From NCBI GenBank assembly GCA_965231925.1, contig OZ246894.1:3162001-3226000 (forward strand): a DNA stretch of 64,000 bases. The letters run 5' to 3'. Below, in pieces: positions 9,381 through 18,214 of this stretch. Position 1 is the stretch's first letter. Each line of letters starts with the position of its first letter. The DNA is from Poriferisodalis sp965231925 (lineage in GTDB: Bacteria; Actinomycetota; Acidimicrobiia; Acidimicrobiales; Poriferisodalaceae). Both the position numbers and the translations under genes were made by a program. Under the pieces are notes generated by a model that was not told where the DNA came from, made no database searches, and saw only the letters and a program-made list of their open reading frames with translations.

Positions 9381-10310
9381 TCATGTAGACGCCGAATCCT
9401 GAACCCCCCGGGGAGGATGTGGCGAATTGCCGAAGTCTTGCACGAATTCGAGACTCGTTGCGACACGATCCCGCAACCGTTCCACTTCGGCAGGATCTGG
9501 GCCGTCGAGGGCGGCGTCCTGCTCGAGGACGTACCAGAGATCCGGACGTACCGTCTCGAGGGTCTCGATGAGGTCACCCAAGGGCACTGCCCCCTGTCCG
9601 AGCGGGGGGAACAGGCCGAGCTGTACGGCGGTCATCAGGCTGATCTCGCCCCGGCCGAGGCGAGCGGCGACAGCCGCATCGACATCTTTGAGATGGACGA
9701 GGCCGATCCGCTCGTCATGGGTGTCGACGAGAGCCCGAGGGTCGCTGCCGCCGAGGGTGAGGTGGGCTGTGTCGAGCACCAGCTGCGTGGCGGTGTTCTC
9801 CAGCAGGAAACGCGTCTCGGCGTCGTCCTGAATCAGCGCGCCGAAGTGCGGGTGGAATGCATGGCTGAGCCCATGTGCCGTCGCGATCTTGTCGAGCTGC
9901 GAGAACGCTTCAACCATCTGATTCCACTGCTGGGCAGAGAGCTGTGGCCGCTGCCAGTCGTCGTGATCGCTGATGGGACAGCTGATGAACCAGGCAGCGC
10001 CGGCCTCGGCCATCTGTGCTGCGATCGCGTCCGCCCGATCCATCTCGACACGAAGTCGTTCAGGATCGTGCACAACGAGTGCGACGAACCCGCCGAGCAG
10101 CGACAGCCCGTACCGGTCCAGCGTCGACGCGAGGGCGCTGCCGCCCGTCGGCAGGAATCCGAACGGACCCATTTCTGTGCGGGCGAAGCCGAAAGCCTCC
10201 ATGTCGGAGAGCACTTCGTGGACAGTGAGCTGGTGACCCCACTGGGGCACCTCGCATACTCCCCACGTAATCGGCGCGGCGGCTAGCCGATCACGCACTG
10301 ACGTTCCCAT
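9381..10310 (-). CDS. iolE: IolE-like inosose dehydratase / sugar isomerase
   Basis: A TIM-barrel protein of the AP-endonuclease-2/xylose-isomerase superfamily, about 309 residues, opening with APITWGVCEVPQWGH, a start very like IolE (2-keto-myo-inositol dehydratase). Metal-binding positions are suggested by HPHFGALIQ, LDTAHLTLGG (Asp/His) and LVHLKDVD. A ribosome-binding site AAAGGAG (10317-10323) abuts an ATG at 10316 but is six bases from a second in-frame ATG at 10310, so I chose 10310. It is the first gene of the operon running to iolG. In the inositol pathway it would make the substrate of IolD. A related sugar epimerase is possible but less likely here. Confidence 0.78.
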   Translation of the reverse strand: MGTSVRDRLAAAPITWGVCEVPQWGHQLTVHEVLSDMEAFGFARTEMGPFGFLPTGGSALASTLDRYGLSLLGGFVALVVHDPERLRVEMDRADAIAAQMAEAGAAWFISCPISDHDDWQRPQLSAQQWNQMVEAFSQLDKIATAHGLSHAFHPHFGALIQDDAETRFLLENTATQLVLDTAHLTLGGSDPRALVDTHDERIGLVHLKDVDAAVAARLGRGEISLMTAVQLGLFPPLGQGAVPLGDLIETLETVRPDLWYVLEQDAALDGPDPAEVERLRDRVATSLEFVQDFGNSPHPPRGVQDSAST

Positions 10311-10359
10311 CTTCATCTCCTTTGGAGCGCGATGAAAGAGTGCTCGCTGAGCTGATCCA

Positions 10360-10373
10360 AGTCAACCGTTCCA
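10360..10373 (-). promoter_or_regulatory. possible promoter -35 and LacI-type operator before iolE
   Basis: On the minus strand a TTGACT hexamer (10365-10360) overlaps the imperfect palindrome TGGAACGGTTGAC (10373-10361), which resembles LacI-family operators centred on a CG step. A matching -10 about 17 bp downstream is weak (CACTCT), so this is only a suggestion for where the operon is controlled. Confidence 0.25.
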
Positions 10374-10446
10374 CTCGACGCCACAGGTCGCACGCTGAGA
10401 TGCGCCCGCTGTGGAGGCGACACCGCCTGTTCGCACATGCCCCTAT

Positions 10447-10637
10447 CCAAACAACGCTGCATGGTGCCGCCGTTGTCGACACGGCTTGTGACGGGCTGCC
10501 TGCGGCCGACGGCGATTCCTACGCCAGACAGCGCGGCATGGCGCCGCCGTTGTAGGCGCGGCATCTGATGGGTCGCCTACAGCCGGCAGCAGCTTCTACG
10601 CCAGACAGCGCGGCATGGCGCCGCCGTTGTAGGCGAC
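10447..10637. repeat. 77-bp tandem repeat copied from the 3' end of the MBL gene
   Basis: The last codons and stop of the MBL-fold gene recur at exact 77-bp steps. The core beginning catggcgccgccgttgt starts at 10614 (inside the gene), 10537 (40 bp identical, 10519-10558 against 10596-10635) and 10460 (about 26 of 30 matching). The intervening sequence is also partly conserved, so this is a decaying tandem array, oldest copy furthest from the gene. The units do not preserve reading frame because 77 is not a multiple of three. Confidence 0.85.
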
Positions 10638-11540
10638 CATGTCCATGATCGCCTGGGGCACGCCAGGGAACTCGTAGCCGTCGGGGGCAGCCTCTCGGTA
10701 CGCGACGTGCAGGTTGCCGGCGAGTCGTTCAGGGTCGGTATAGCGGGCGTGCGACCCGAGGTCGCTGGCTTGGGCTTGCTCGAGGGGCGAGCGTTGCGCA
10801 GCGATCCCCTCGGCTGCGGCGTCTTGCACGAATCGCAGGTACGAACGCTGCTCGTCGAGCACCCGCCCGATGTCATCGCCGCCGAAGTGCGGGCCGTGGC
10901 CTGGCACGATGACGTCCGCCCCATAGCTCTCGATGACATCGAGAGCGTCGAGTGTGCCCGAGACCGATCCGAACAGGGCGAACGGCGTGCCGCCGTGGAA
11001 GATCAGGTCGCCGCAGAAGAGCACCCGGCAGTCGGGCAGCCACGCCAAGATGTCGCCGTCGGTATGGGCAACGAAGCCCACCCCAGACAGCTCGATGCGG
11101 CGGTCGTCGAGATGCAGCACTGTCGAGCCCTCGAAGGTCACGTCGGGGGCCCGGAACTGCAGGCTCCCCCAGTCAACGCCGGGAAAGACGGCGCTGTAGT
11201 CGGGGATGCCCGCCGCCACCATCACCTCACGGCACGCCGTATGGGAAACCACCGTGGCGTCGGCGAACAGGTAGTTGCCGTGTGTGTGATCGGCATGGTG
11301 GTGCGTGTTGACCAGGATCGTGACCGGGTTCGGCGTCACCGACGCGATGGCATCGATGTAGGCACGCGTGCGTCGCTCGGTGGAGGTCGCGTCGATCGAG
11401 ATGACGCTGTCGGTTCCGACGACGAATCCCATGTTGTTGATGAACCATGTGCCGTCGGGCTGGACGTAGCTGTATACGCCCGGTGCCACCTCGCTGAGCT
11501 GTGCCGCTTCGACGGCTGCGTGTGCTGCATGTCCCGACAT
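10596..11540 (-). CDS. MBL-fold metallo-hydrolase
   Basis: A 314-residue metallo-beta-lactamase-fold enzyme. The zinc motif THHHADHTHGNY (HxHxDH) is near residues 79-90. GFVAHTDGDILAWLPDCRVLFCGDLIFHGG supplies the later His/Asp ligands, quoted here only in part as FCGDLIFH, and VPGHGPHFGG gives the final histidine. This is the general pattern of glyoxalase-II-like and alkyl-sulfatase-like hydrolases, and the substrate is not predictable. It is divergent from the P450 gene with 113 bp between starts, suggesting shared regulation and possibly a common substrate. Its last codons are the source of the 77-bp tandem repeat downstream. Confidence 0.88.
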   Translation of the reverse strand: MSGHAAHAAVEAAQLSEVAPGVYSYVQPDGTWFINNMGFVVGTDSVISIDATSTERRTRAYIDAIASVTPNPVTILVNTHHHADHTHGNYLFADATVVSHTACREVMVAAGIPDYSAVFPGVDWGSLQFRAPDVTFEGSTVLHLDDRRIELSGVGFVAHTDGDILAWLPDCRVLFCGDLIFHGGTPFALFGSVSGTLDALDVIESYGADVIVPGHGPHFGGDDIGRVLDEQRSYLRFVQDAAAEGIAAQRSPLEQAQASDLGSHARYTDPERLAGNLHVAYREAAPDGYEFPGVPQAIMDMVAYNGGAMPRCLA

Positions 11541-11653
11541 GTACGCCCCCTGAGTCCCTCGAGCAGGCTCCGCTGCTACGGCGAAGCGTAGAACCCGTCG
11601 CCTACGCTGGGGGGCGCTTCACACCGCGCCCGCGGGGACTCAAGGGAGCCACC
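11541..11653. promoter_or_regulatory. divergent promoter region, MBL hydrolase / P450
   Basis: This 113-bp gap between two divergent starts must hold both promoters. A GGGAG ribosome-binding site for the P450 is at 11644-11648. No clear -35/-10 pair or operator palindrome stands out by eye. Confidence 0.4.
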
Positions 11654-12892
11654 ATGAGCACGACTGCTGACCTCGACAGTTCTTCGCCAGAGCGGGATTT
11701 CGACGTCTACAGCGACGAGTACATCCAAGGTGCCGCCGATGTCTGGGACGAACTGCGGCCGGAGTGTCCTGTCGCACACAGCAGCCACAATGGCGGGCAC
11801 TGGATGCCCACGACCTGGGACGACATCGCGGCGGTTGCCTACGACACCGAGAACTTCAGCTCTCGTGACATCGCCGTGGCGCCCACTCCTGAAGGCGTCG
11901 GGCTCCTGACCGCCCCGCCGATCACCTCGGACCCGCCGTTCCACACCGACGCCCGTCGCCTGCTGCTTCCGTTCTTCGGGCCCACGGCCGTCGACGAGAT
12001 GGTGGAGGTCACCCGCAGCATCGCCCGCGAGCGCCTCGACGCCATCGCAGCCGAAACCGGTGCCGACCGGGGCGAATCCGGGGTCACCGACGCAGCCGAC
12101 ACCTACTCCAAGCACATCCCGGTCCGGGTGATCGCCCGCATCTTGGGGCTCCCGGAGTCCGACGAGCCGAAGTTCACCCGCTGGGCGGTCGACGTGCTGC
12201 AGTCCAAGGGCGACGAGTTCGACCGGCGTGCAGACGCAACCCGAGAGGTGCTCCACTACTTCGGCGAGCTCACCGAGCAACGGCGGCAGGAACGGGCCGA
12301 CGACCTGCCCTCCAAGCTGCTCGACATGCGTCTGCCCAACGGCGACCCGCTGGCCAATCACCACATCACCGGCGCCAGCTTCCTGCTGCTGCTGGCGGGC
12401 ATCGACACCACGTGGAGCTCGATTTCGTCGAGCTTGATGCACTTGGCGATGAACCCCGCCGACCGTGAGCGGCTCGTGGCCGAGCCCGAGCTGATTCCCA
12501 CCGCCATCGAGGAATTCCTGCGGGCCTACGCGCCGGTCACCATGGCCCGCGTCACCGCCACCGACGATGCTCAGGTCGGCGGCTGCCCTGTCGCCCACGG
12601 CGACAAGGTGCTGTTGCCGTTCGGCGCCGGCAACCGCGACCCCGCCAAGTTCGACCGTCCCGACGAGGTCATCATCGACCGCGCTGAGAATCGCCACTTC
12701 GCGTTCGGCCTGGGCATCCACCGGTGCCTGGGCTCGAACTTGGCTCGCATGGAGCTGAGGGTCGCCATCGAGGAATGGCTGGCCCGGTTCCCGAAATTCG
12801 AGCTGGCGACCGACGTCGGCCGCGGCGGCGTGGAGTGGGGCGGCGTGCAGGTACGCGGCCCCCGCAACCTGCAGATCCGCGTCGGCATCTGA
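11654..12892 (+). CDS. cytochrome P450
   Basis: A 412-residue soluble bacterial P450. The I-helix oxygen-binding motif LLAGIDTTWSS is near residue 250, the K-helix ExxR is EEFLR, and the heme-cysteine loop FGLGIHRCLGSNLARMEL is near residue 360. The start was set at the ATG preceded by GGGAG with a 5-base spacer; the frame is open further upstream but without family similarity. Bacterial P450s hydroxylate terpenoids, steroids, aromatics or fatty acids. No ferredoxin or reductase gene is adjacent, so electron partners must come from elsewhere. Substrate unknown. Confidence 0.95.
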   Translation: MSTTADLDSSSPERDFDVYSDEYIQGAADVWDELRPECPVAHSSHNGGHWMPTTWDDIAAVAYDTENFSSRDIAVAPTPEGVGLLTAPPITSDPPFHTDARRLLLPFFGPTAVDEMVEVTRSIARERLDAIAAETGADRGESGVTDAADTYSKHIPVRVIARILGLPESDEPKFTRWAVDVLQSKGDEFDRRADATREVLHYFGELTEQRRQERADDLPSKLLDMRLPNGDPLANHHITGASFLLLLAGIDTTWSSISSSLMHLAMNPADRERLVAEPELIPTAIEEFLRAYAPVTMARVTATDDAQVGGCPVAHGDKVLLPFGAGNRDPAKFDRPDEVIIDRAENRHFAFGLGIHRCLGSNLARMELRVAIEEWLARFPKFELATDVGRGGVEWGGVQVRGPRNLQIRVGI

Positions 12893-13020
12893 GCCGTCGG
12901 CAAGGTTCCCGTGCCGAGCACGGGCCGAACGCGAGCAAATCAGTGGCGTTCCAGGTCCGCCCCGGGCAGTATGAGCCAAATGCACGCTCCTGCCTGCCGG
13001 CGTTGGTTATCTGAGGTGCC

Positions 13021-13143
13021 GTGGATATCGATCTGTCGAACGAGCCGCGCCTGACGTTTGCGCTGTTGGACGACACTCGTGCATGGCGGGAGCGAACCGT
13101 TCACGAGAGCGCCCGTGGATCGACACTCCCTCGGCAACAATGA
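13021..13143 (+). CDS. short ORF coupled to membrane-protein gene
   Basis: A 40-codon ORF opening with GTG, preceded by GAGG four bases upstream and by an in-frame TGA at 13012. It ends with a TGA that overlaps the next ATG as ATGA (13140-13143). The product is charged and has no recognisable domain. It could be a real leader peptide or small protein, or the 5' part of a single gene broken by a frameshift. No homologue can be named from sequence alone. Confidence 0.35.
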   Translation: MDIDLSNEPRLTFALLDDTRAWRERTVHESARGSTLPRQQ

Positions 13144-13640
13144 CCCAGGCCGTCGTCTTTGGCGATGCCAGAAGCACACACATCGAGATTCGTTCGGCGG
13201 ATCACGGCGTAGTCATTGAGCGGCCCTCGGTCGCGGACATCCTCGAGGAGCGGCGTGATCTCGCCGTCTGCGACGCAATACGCGAAACCGCTGACGCTGT
13301 GGCGATCTACGCCTCCGATCCGGCTCGGCCGTACTTCGCGAGAATAAGCGTTCGGGCACGCGTCCGATCTGCTCACCGATCAGTGATCATGGGCGTGTTG
13401 ACACTGATCGGTGCCGCGTTCGCCGTCGCCCTGGTGCTACCCGAAGACGAGAATCTCGTCGAGAGCCTCGCACTCTTGACGTTTCCCCTCACACTGGCTG
13501 GGGTCGTCGTGCTCTCGCGAGAACCGACGCCATTGGCAGAGCGATTGTTGCAGCGATGGCGGATCGGCCTGGCGGGTGCGATTGCCGCATTGTGGGCATT
13601 GACACTCGTTCGGCTTCTCGCCCTTGCGGCTGCTTGGTAG
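13140..13640 (+). CDS. small membrane protein, unknown function
   Basis: A 166-residue product if started at the coupled ATG; an in-frame ATG at 13083 would add 19 residues. The first half is soluble and charged, with a segment beginning IERPSVADILEERRDLAVCD. Three hydrophobic stretches follow: near VIMGVLTLIGAAFAVALVLP, LALLTFPLTLAGVVVLS and LAGAIAALWALTLVRLLALA. This suggests an N-terminal cytoplasmic domain with two or three C-terminal membrane helices. I do not recognise the family. Confidence 0.5.
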   Translation: MTQAVVFGDARSTHIEIRSADHGVVIERPSVADILEERRDLAVCDAIRETADAVAIYASDPARPYFARISVRARVRSAHRSVIMGVLTLIGAAFAVALVLPEDENLVESLALLTFPLTLAGVVVLSREPTPLAERLLQRWRIGLAGAIAALWALTLVRLLALAAAW

Positions 13641-13729
13641 ATCGCATCAACTCTTGGGTCACTGCTCACTCCGGTTACCAGTCACACGGCCCAGCTACCT
13701 TTAGATTGATACGTAGGCGGGAGGATGTC

Positions 13730-13897
13730 ATGGCGAAGAACGGGGCCCACGGCGACGGACGAATCGGTGCTGTATCGAACCGCAGCCAAGTGCGGAACCC
13801 CAAGGCCGGCTGGGTCAAGCGGGACACCTCCACCGGACGTTTCATAGCAACCAAGAAGTCCGGAGGATCATTCAAGGGCGTCCGCCGCGAGCGCTGA
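13730..13897 (+). CDS. small basic conserved protein (55 aa)
   Basis: A 55-residue, strongly basic protein starting MAKNGAHGDGRIGAVSNRSQ and ending SFKGVRRER. The pattern G.GR.GAV.NRSQV.NPK...W.KRD..TG.F....K..G..FKGVR.E. matches a small uncharacterised family I recall from many bacterial genomes. The start is supported by a GGGAGG ribosome-binding site (13719-13724) five bases upstream. The longer open frame upstream is not part of the gene. Function unknown; nucleic-acid binding is a guess from charge. Confidence 0.8.
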   Translation: MAKNGAHGDGRIGAVSNRSQVRNPKAGWVKRDTSTGRFIATKKSGGSFKGVRRER

Positions 13898-14093
13898 ACT
13901 GATCGACTGGCGCAGACGCTCAGGTCCACACTGATCTGACGACTGCACTGAAGCAGTGGTCGGCCCTTTTCCACAGCCTCGAGTTGGCCGCCAGCGGCTC
14001 TCGGGCGGGCACGATGACGTTGGCGTGCGCATGCGCGCAGCCTCGTGATCTGCAGATCCGTCTCAGCATCCGAGCCGGGCTCAGGCCCGGCGT
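13898..14093. other. convergent intergenic region
   Basis: This 196-bp gap lies between the small basic protein and the Uma2 gene, which converge. No gene is seen and no strong terminator hairpin was identified. Confidence 0.4.
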
Positions 14094-14660
14094 TCAGTCG
14101 GCGAACAGTCGGCTGAACGGGTAGGTGAACCCAGAAAGCACTGGCGTGCCGTCGAGGCTGTCGGCCTCTGACAGCGTCTCGACTGCCTCGCCGCCGGCGC
14201 GGTAGACCTCGACGGTTCGTGACGCCGGGAACACCGCCCACACCAGTTGCGCCCCGAAGCTCAGCCACATGCGCGCCTTGTCGTGGACAGCGGCATGACG
14301 GTCGGACGGAGAGACAACCTCCACTACCAGCTCGGGGACTTCCTGGGCATAGTGATGTGTGACACCGCCCGCTGGTGAACGCTCGTATGAGGTGAACGCG
14401 ACATCGGGAGCGCGTACCGTGTCAGGGTCCCGCTCGAGCTGCACACCCGACTCACCCACCACGGTGCCCGCACGTTTGGCCAGTGCATAACCGACCAGTT
14501 CATGGGTCAACAACGCGGCGATCCGCCCGTGCTCCTTTCCTGGTGGCGCCATCTCGCAGAACACTCCCCGAATGAGTTCGCCGCGCTTCTCGTCGCCGAA
14601 CAGCAGCAGATCGTCGGCGGTCAGCAACGTAGTCGGAGAGGATTGAATCGCCGTCGTCAT
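14094..14660 (-). CDS. Uma2-family (DUF820) putative restriction endonuclease
   Basis: A 188-residue protein of the Uma2 family, a PD-(D/E)xK nuclease fold common in cyanobacteria and actinobacteria. Likely active-site elements are RAPDVAF (Asp), PELVVEVVSPSDR (Glu) and HDKARMW (Lys), in the correct order. The N terminus (LTADDLLLFGDEKRGELIRG) is also typical. Biological role is uncertain; the family is often linked to mobile elements but experimental data are few. It is downstream of ftsK on the same strand but separated by 153 bp holding a palindrome, so it is probably a separate transcript. Confidence 0.85.
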   Translation of the reverse strand: MTTAIQSSPTTLLTADDLLLFGDEKRGELIRGVFCEMAPPGKEHGRIAALLTHELVGYALAKRAGTVVGESGVQLERDPDTVRAPDVAFTSYERSPAGGVTHHYAQEVPELVVEVVSPSDRHAAVHDKARMWLSFGAQLVWAVFPASRTVEVYRAGGEAVETLSEADSLDGTPVLSGFTYPFSRLFAD

Positions 14661-14685
14661 ATTATTTCGATCACTTTCATGATTT

Positions 14686-14704
14686 CAGGCACCATATGTG
14701 CCTG
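14686..14704. promoter_or_regulatory. 7-bp palindrome upstream of the Uma2 gene
   Basis: CAGGCAC, a CATAT loop and GTGCCTG form a perfect inverted repeat 26 bp upstream of the Uma2 start. No T run follows on either strand, so an operator is more likely than a terminator for ftsK. Confidence 0.35.
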
Positions 14705-14813
14705 GCAAGTGCCACAGCGAAAACGGACGGAGCACTGGCTCAGCATTCTCTCACCCCGCTCGGCCTCCGGCGAAACCGATTCTCGACGATCAGCCTGCAC
14801 GTTGCTCGCGGGC

Positions 14814-17267
14814 TCACTCCCCCACAGCGTCGGACAATTCCTCTTGAGTCATCAGCACGTCACGGGCCTTGGAACCCTGCGAGGGGCCGACCACACCACG
14901 CTGCTCTAGCAGGTCCATCAACCGACCGGCACGGGCGAAGCCCACTTTCAGCTTGCGCTGCAGCATCGACGTCGAGCCGAGCTGGGTCTCCACCACGATC
15001 GCCATCGCTTGGCGCAGCAACTCGTCGTCATCCGCGTCGCCGGTGGTGCCGCCCGGCAGGGTGCCGACGCCATCAGAATCGGCAGTGCCCTCCACGCCTT
15101 CCACGTAGCTGACCTCAGGCGCCTGACGCCGCCAGTGGGCCACCACATGGGCGATTTCGGCTTCGCTGACCCAGCAGCCTTGGATGCGCCTCGGGTTGGA
15201 GGAGTTGGCTGACAGCAGCAGCATGTCGCCTTGGCCGACCAGACGCTCGGCGCCTGGCTGGTCGAGAATCACCCGGCTGTCTGCGAGGCTCGACACGGCA
15301 AACGCCAGACGGCTCGGGATATTGGCCTTGATGACCCCGGTGATGACATTGACGCTCGGGCGCTGGGTGGCGATGACCAAGTGGATGCCCACCGCGCGGG
15401 CCATCTGCGCCAGACGGGTGATGGACTCCTCCACGTCTCGCGCCGCCACCATCATCAGGTCGTTCAGCTCGTCCACCACCACCACGATGAACGGCATCTG
15501 CTCATGGGCTTGGTCTTTGCCGAGCAACTCGCTCTCGTCGTCGTGCAAGGCGCCGTCGAGCACAGCGGCGTTGTAGCCGGTGACATCGCGGAAGCCGGCG
15601 TCGGAGAGCACGTCGTAGCGACGCTCCATCTCCTTGACGGCCCATGCGAGCGCGTTGGCTGCTTTTTTCGGATTCGTGACCACTGCGGTGAGCAGGTGCG
15701 GCAGACCGTCGTATTGGCCGAGCTCGACCCGCTTGGGATCGACGAGGATCATGCGCACCTGATCGGGCGTGGAGCGCATAAGCAGCGACGTGATGACGGT
15801 GTTGATGCACGACGACTTTCCCGCCCCGGTGGCGCCGGCGATGAGCACATGGGGCATGGTGGCCAGGTTTTGCATGACGCCTCGGCCCGAGATGTCCTTG
15901 CCCATCGCCACTTCGAGGGGATGAGTTGCCTCCGCAGCCGGCTTGCTCGCCAAAATGTCGCCCAGTGCCACGAGGTGGCGGTCGACGTTGGGCACCTCGA
16001 CGCCGATGGCGGACCGTCCCGGAATAGGCGCGAGTATCCGCACGTCCGCCGCAGCCATCGCATAGGCGATGTCCTTGTGCAAGCTGGTGACCCGTGACAC
16101 CTTGACGCCGGGCCCCAGCTTGAGCTCGAAGCGTGTGACGGTCGGCCCGGGCTCCCAGCCGGTGACCTGGGTCTCCACGCCGTGGTTGGCCAGCGCCGCC
16201 ACCAACCCCGCAGCGGCCGCGGAGAGCTGCGCGCGGTCCACCTGCTGCGCGCCGCTTCGCTTCAGCAGCGACTGCTTGGGCAGCTTCCAGCGCGGCCGTC
16301 GGCCATCGCGGCTCGACGCGCGCAGCGAACGGGCTGACGCCGCCGGGGAGGCAGACTCCTGTGCCGCTGTCGCCGGCACCGCAACGGTGTGTTCAGCCGC
16401 AGACCCGCCTCCCGCGGCGGCATCATGCTCGCGGAACCCAGCCACCCCGCCGTCCGTCTCGTCGTCTTGCGCGTCGAAGCCCGCCGCCGGGTCGAAACCG
16501 GGGACCTCAGCGGCGCCGTCAGCCCGGTCAGCCGACAATTCGTCTGCGAGAATCGGGCCCTCGCCCGGCGCATCGAGGTCGTATTGCTCGGCACCGAAGG
16601 ACGGGGGCTCGGGATCCTCGCCGACGCGCTGCAAGCTGCGGACGCCCTTCGACAGCGAGCCGTTCAGCATTCGTCCCAACGCGGACAGTCCGGTCCACAC
16701 CCAACGCAGCAGCTGACCGAGGCCGATGTCGGCAACGACCATGACAGCGAACAGCATCACCAGCAGCAGCACGGCCCACGTCGCGGGATCGTCGATGAGG
16801 CGCCGCAACGGCTCGGCCACAACGGCGCCGAACACTCCCCCGCTGCCCCGCAGGTCCTCGAGCGACCCGAAACCGTCTGCAGGCCCCGACAGGTGCGCTG
16901 CTCCGGCGAATGCGACCGTGAGCAGGCTCAACCCGAAGGCGGCACGGCCGCTGCGCTCCGAGGCGGTCATGCGGGCGAGCGCGATGCCGATCCAGACCAG
17001 CAGGATCGGCACCACATAGCGGAACACGCCCACCAGCACCGCGAGCGCGCTCTCGAGCAGCCGCCCGGCCACGCCGGCACGGTCGCCTAGCAGGCCCAAG
17101 GCGCAGATCACGGCAAGTGCGAACAGCGACAGCGCCACGATCTCGCGAGACCGCCCGCTGAGGGCATTGCGAACTACCCGGGCAAACCCGCTGCGCGCAG
17201 CTTCCGGCGTCGCCGACTTCGACTCGCCGTTCGAACTGTCGGTTCCGGCAACGCCGCGCACACTCAC
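14814..17267 (-). CDS. ftsK: FtsK/SpoIIIE DNA translocase
   Basis: An 817-residue septal DNA pump that moves chromosome ends through the closing division septum. It has about four N-terminal membrane helices (residues 40-210), a Pro/Glu/Ala-rich linker, then the FtsK motor. Walker A is GATGAGKSS near residue 475, followed by LVDPKRVELGQYDGLPHLL and the Walker-B region FIVVVVDELNDLMM. RPSVNVITGVIKANIPSRLA is a highly conserved family stretch. The C-terminal winged-helix gamma domain (GRLMDLLEQRGVVGPSQGSK) would recognise KOPS-like sequences and interact with XerC/D. All key residues are present and the length is normal. Confidence 0.97.
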   Translation of the reverse strand: MSVRGVAGTDSSNGESKSATPEAARSGFARVVRNALSGRSREIVALSLFALAVICALGLLGDRAGVAGRLLESALAVLVGVFRYVVPILLVWIGIALARMTASERSGRAAFGLSLLTVAFAGAAHLSGPADGFGSLEDLRGSGGVFGAVVAEPLRRLIDDPATWAVLLLVMLFAVMVVADIGLGQLLRWVWTGLSALGRMLNGSLSKGVRSLQRVGEDPEPPSFGAEQYDLDAPGEGPILADELSADRADGAAEVPGFDPAAGFDAQDDETDGGVAGFREHDAAAGGGSAAEHTVAVPATAAQESASPAASARSLRASSRDGRRPRWKLPKQSLLKRSGAQQVDRAQLSAAAAGLVAALANHGVETQVTGWEPGPTVTRFELKLGPGVKVSRVTSLHKDIAYAMAAADVRILAPIPGRSAIGVEVPNVDRHLVALGDILASKPAAEATHPLEVAMGKDISGRGVMQNLATMPHVLIAGATGAGKSSCINTVITSLLMRSTPDQVRMILVDPKRVELGQYDGLPHLLTAVVTNPKKAANALAWAVKEMERRYDVLSDAGFRDVTGYNAAVLDGALHDDESELLGKDQAHEQMPFIVVVVDELNDLMMVAARDVEESITRLAQMARAVGIHLVIATQRPSVNVITGVIKANIPSRLAFAVSSLADSRVILDQPGAERLVGQGDMLLLSANSSNPRRIQGCWVSEAEIAHVVAHWRRQAPEVSYVEGVEGTADSDGVGTLPGGTTGDADDDELLRQAMAIVVETQLGSTSMLQRKLKVGFARAGRLMDLLEQRGVVGPSQGSKARDVLMTQEELSDAVGE

Positions 17268-17323
17268 CTCAGCGAGAGTACCGAGGCGGGGCTAGGTCTT
17301 CGGAGACCCACAGAGTCCGCCGG

Positions 17324-18127
17324 TCAGCTGACCTCAGGTTCGGCCTCGTCGACACTCCCGCGGTCCTGCGAGTGCTCGCCCGTTAGGCGGGCTCGCTCGG
17401 CGTTCGATGCTCGGTGCTGATTGCGGGCGGTTTGCACCGCAACCAGCACGAACATTGCCACAGTGACAGGGATCGAATATCGATTGATGAATCTGATGAC
17501 CGCTCCGAGGGGTCCCGAGAACAGATCTGCAACCCACCACACCAGCGCCAGACGGGTGACCGTACCCGCCAGGTTCACCACCACGAACGGCAGCTGGCGC
17601 ATCCGCGCGATTCCAGACAGCAAGCACATCGGGTAACCGGGAACGGCGAACAGCAGCAGCCAGCCCGCTCGCGGGAACCAACGCTCCAGCCAGTCCATGG
17701 TGCGGATGACGCGGCTGCGAGGTCCGAGTTCTGCGGCTAGGTAAGCCTTCGCGTGGGGTCCGTAGTCGTAGCCGAGCCGGTACAGGAACGGATCGGTGAT
17801 GAACAGGCGGATCACGCCGATGGTCATGAATGCCCACAACGGGGCTTGGTGGGCCACACCGATCAGGATCGGGTCGGTGGCGTTGAGCGACAGCAGCACC
17901 AACGGCGCTCGTGCGATGAGGGCTGCGAAGAAGATCTGCCCGGCGTAGGCCGCCAAGGCGAAGCCCACCGGCACCGCCGCCAGCAGCTGCATCCTGCGAC
18001 GGTCTGCGTCAGTGATCGCTGGGCCCGACGATGCCGGGTCGGGCTCGACGGCATCGGCCGCCGTTGTTTCGTCCCCGCCGTCGTCAGCCACCTCAGCCGA
18101 GGCTACGCAGCTGCGCGGCTCCTGCAC
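17324..18127 (-). CDS. DedA/VTT-like membrane protein
   Basis: A 267-residue integral membrane protein with an acidic N-terminal tail (about 40 residues), several hydrophobic segments and a charged C-terminal tail. The middle part (ERWFPRAGWLLLFAVPGYPM followed by LSGIARMRQLPFVVVNLAGT) resembles the VTT/SNARE-associated core of DedA proteins, with its glycine/proline re-entrant loops. DedA proteins act as lipid scramblases or undecaprenyl-phosphate transporters, but assignment of this divergent member is tentative. It lies 56 bp upstream of ftsK on the same strand and may be co-transcribed with it. Confidence 0.7.
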   Translation of the reverse strand: MQEPRSCVASAEVADDGGDETTAADAVEPDPASSGPAITDADRRRMQLLAAVPVGFALAAYAGQIFFAALIARAPLVLLSLNATDPILIGVAHQAPLWAFMTIGVIRLFITDPFLYRLGYDYGPHAKAYLAAELGPRSRVIRTMDWLERWFPRAGWLLLFAVPGYPMCLLSGIARMRQLPFVVVNLAGTVTRLALVWWVADLFSGPLGAVIRFINRYSIPVTVAMFVLVAVQTARNQHRASNAERARLTGEHSQDRGSVDEAEPEVS

Positions 18128-18214
18128 GGGAGTCCTGGCGCACCTGCACGCCCCTTCGAGGTGTCGCTCTGTGACTCACCCTGTTTTGCGCAGGCTCCGA
18201 GGATTGGAGCGAGC

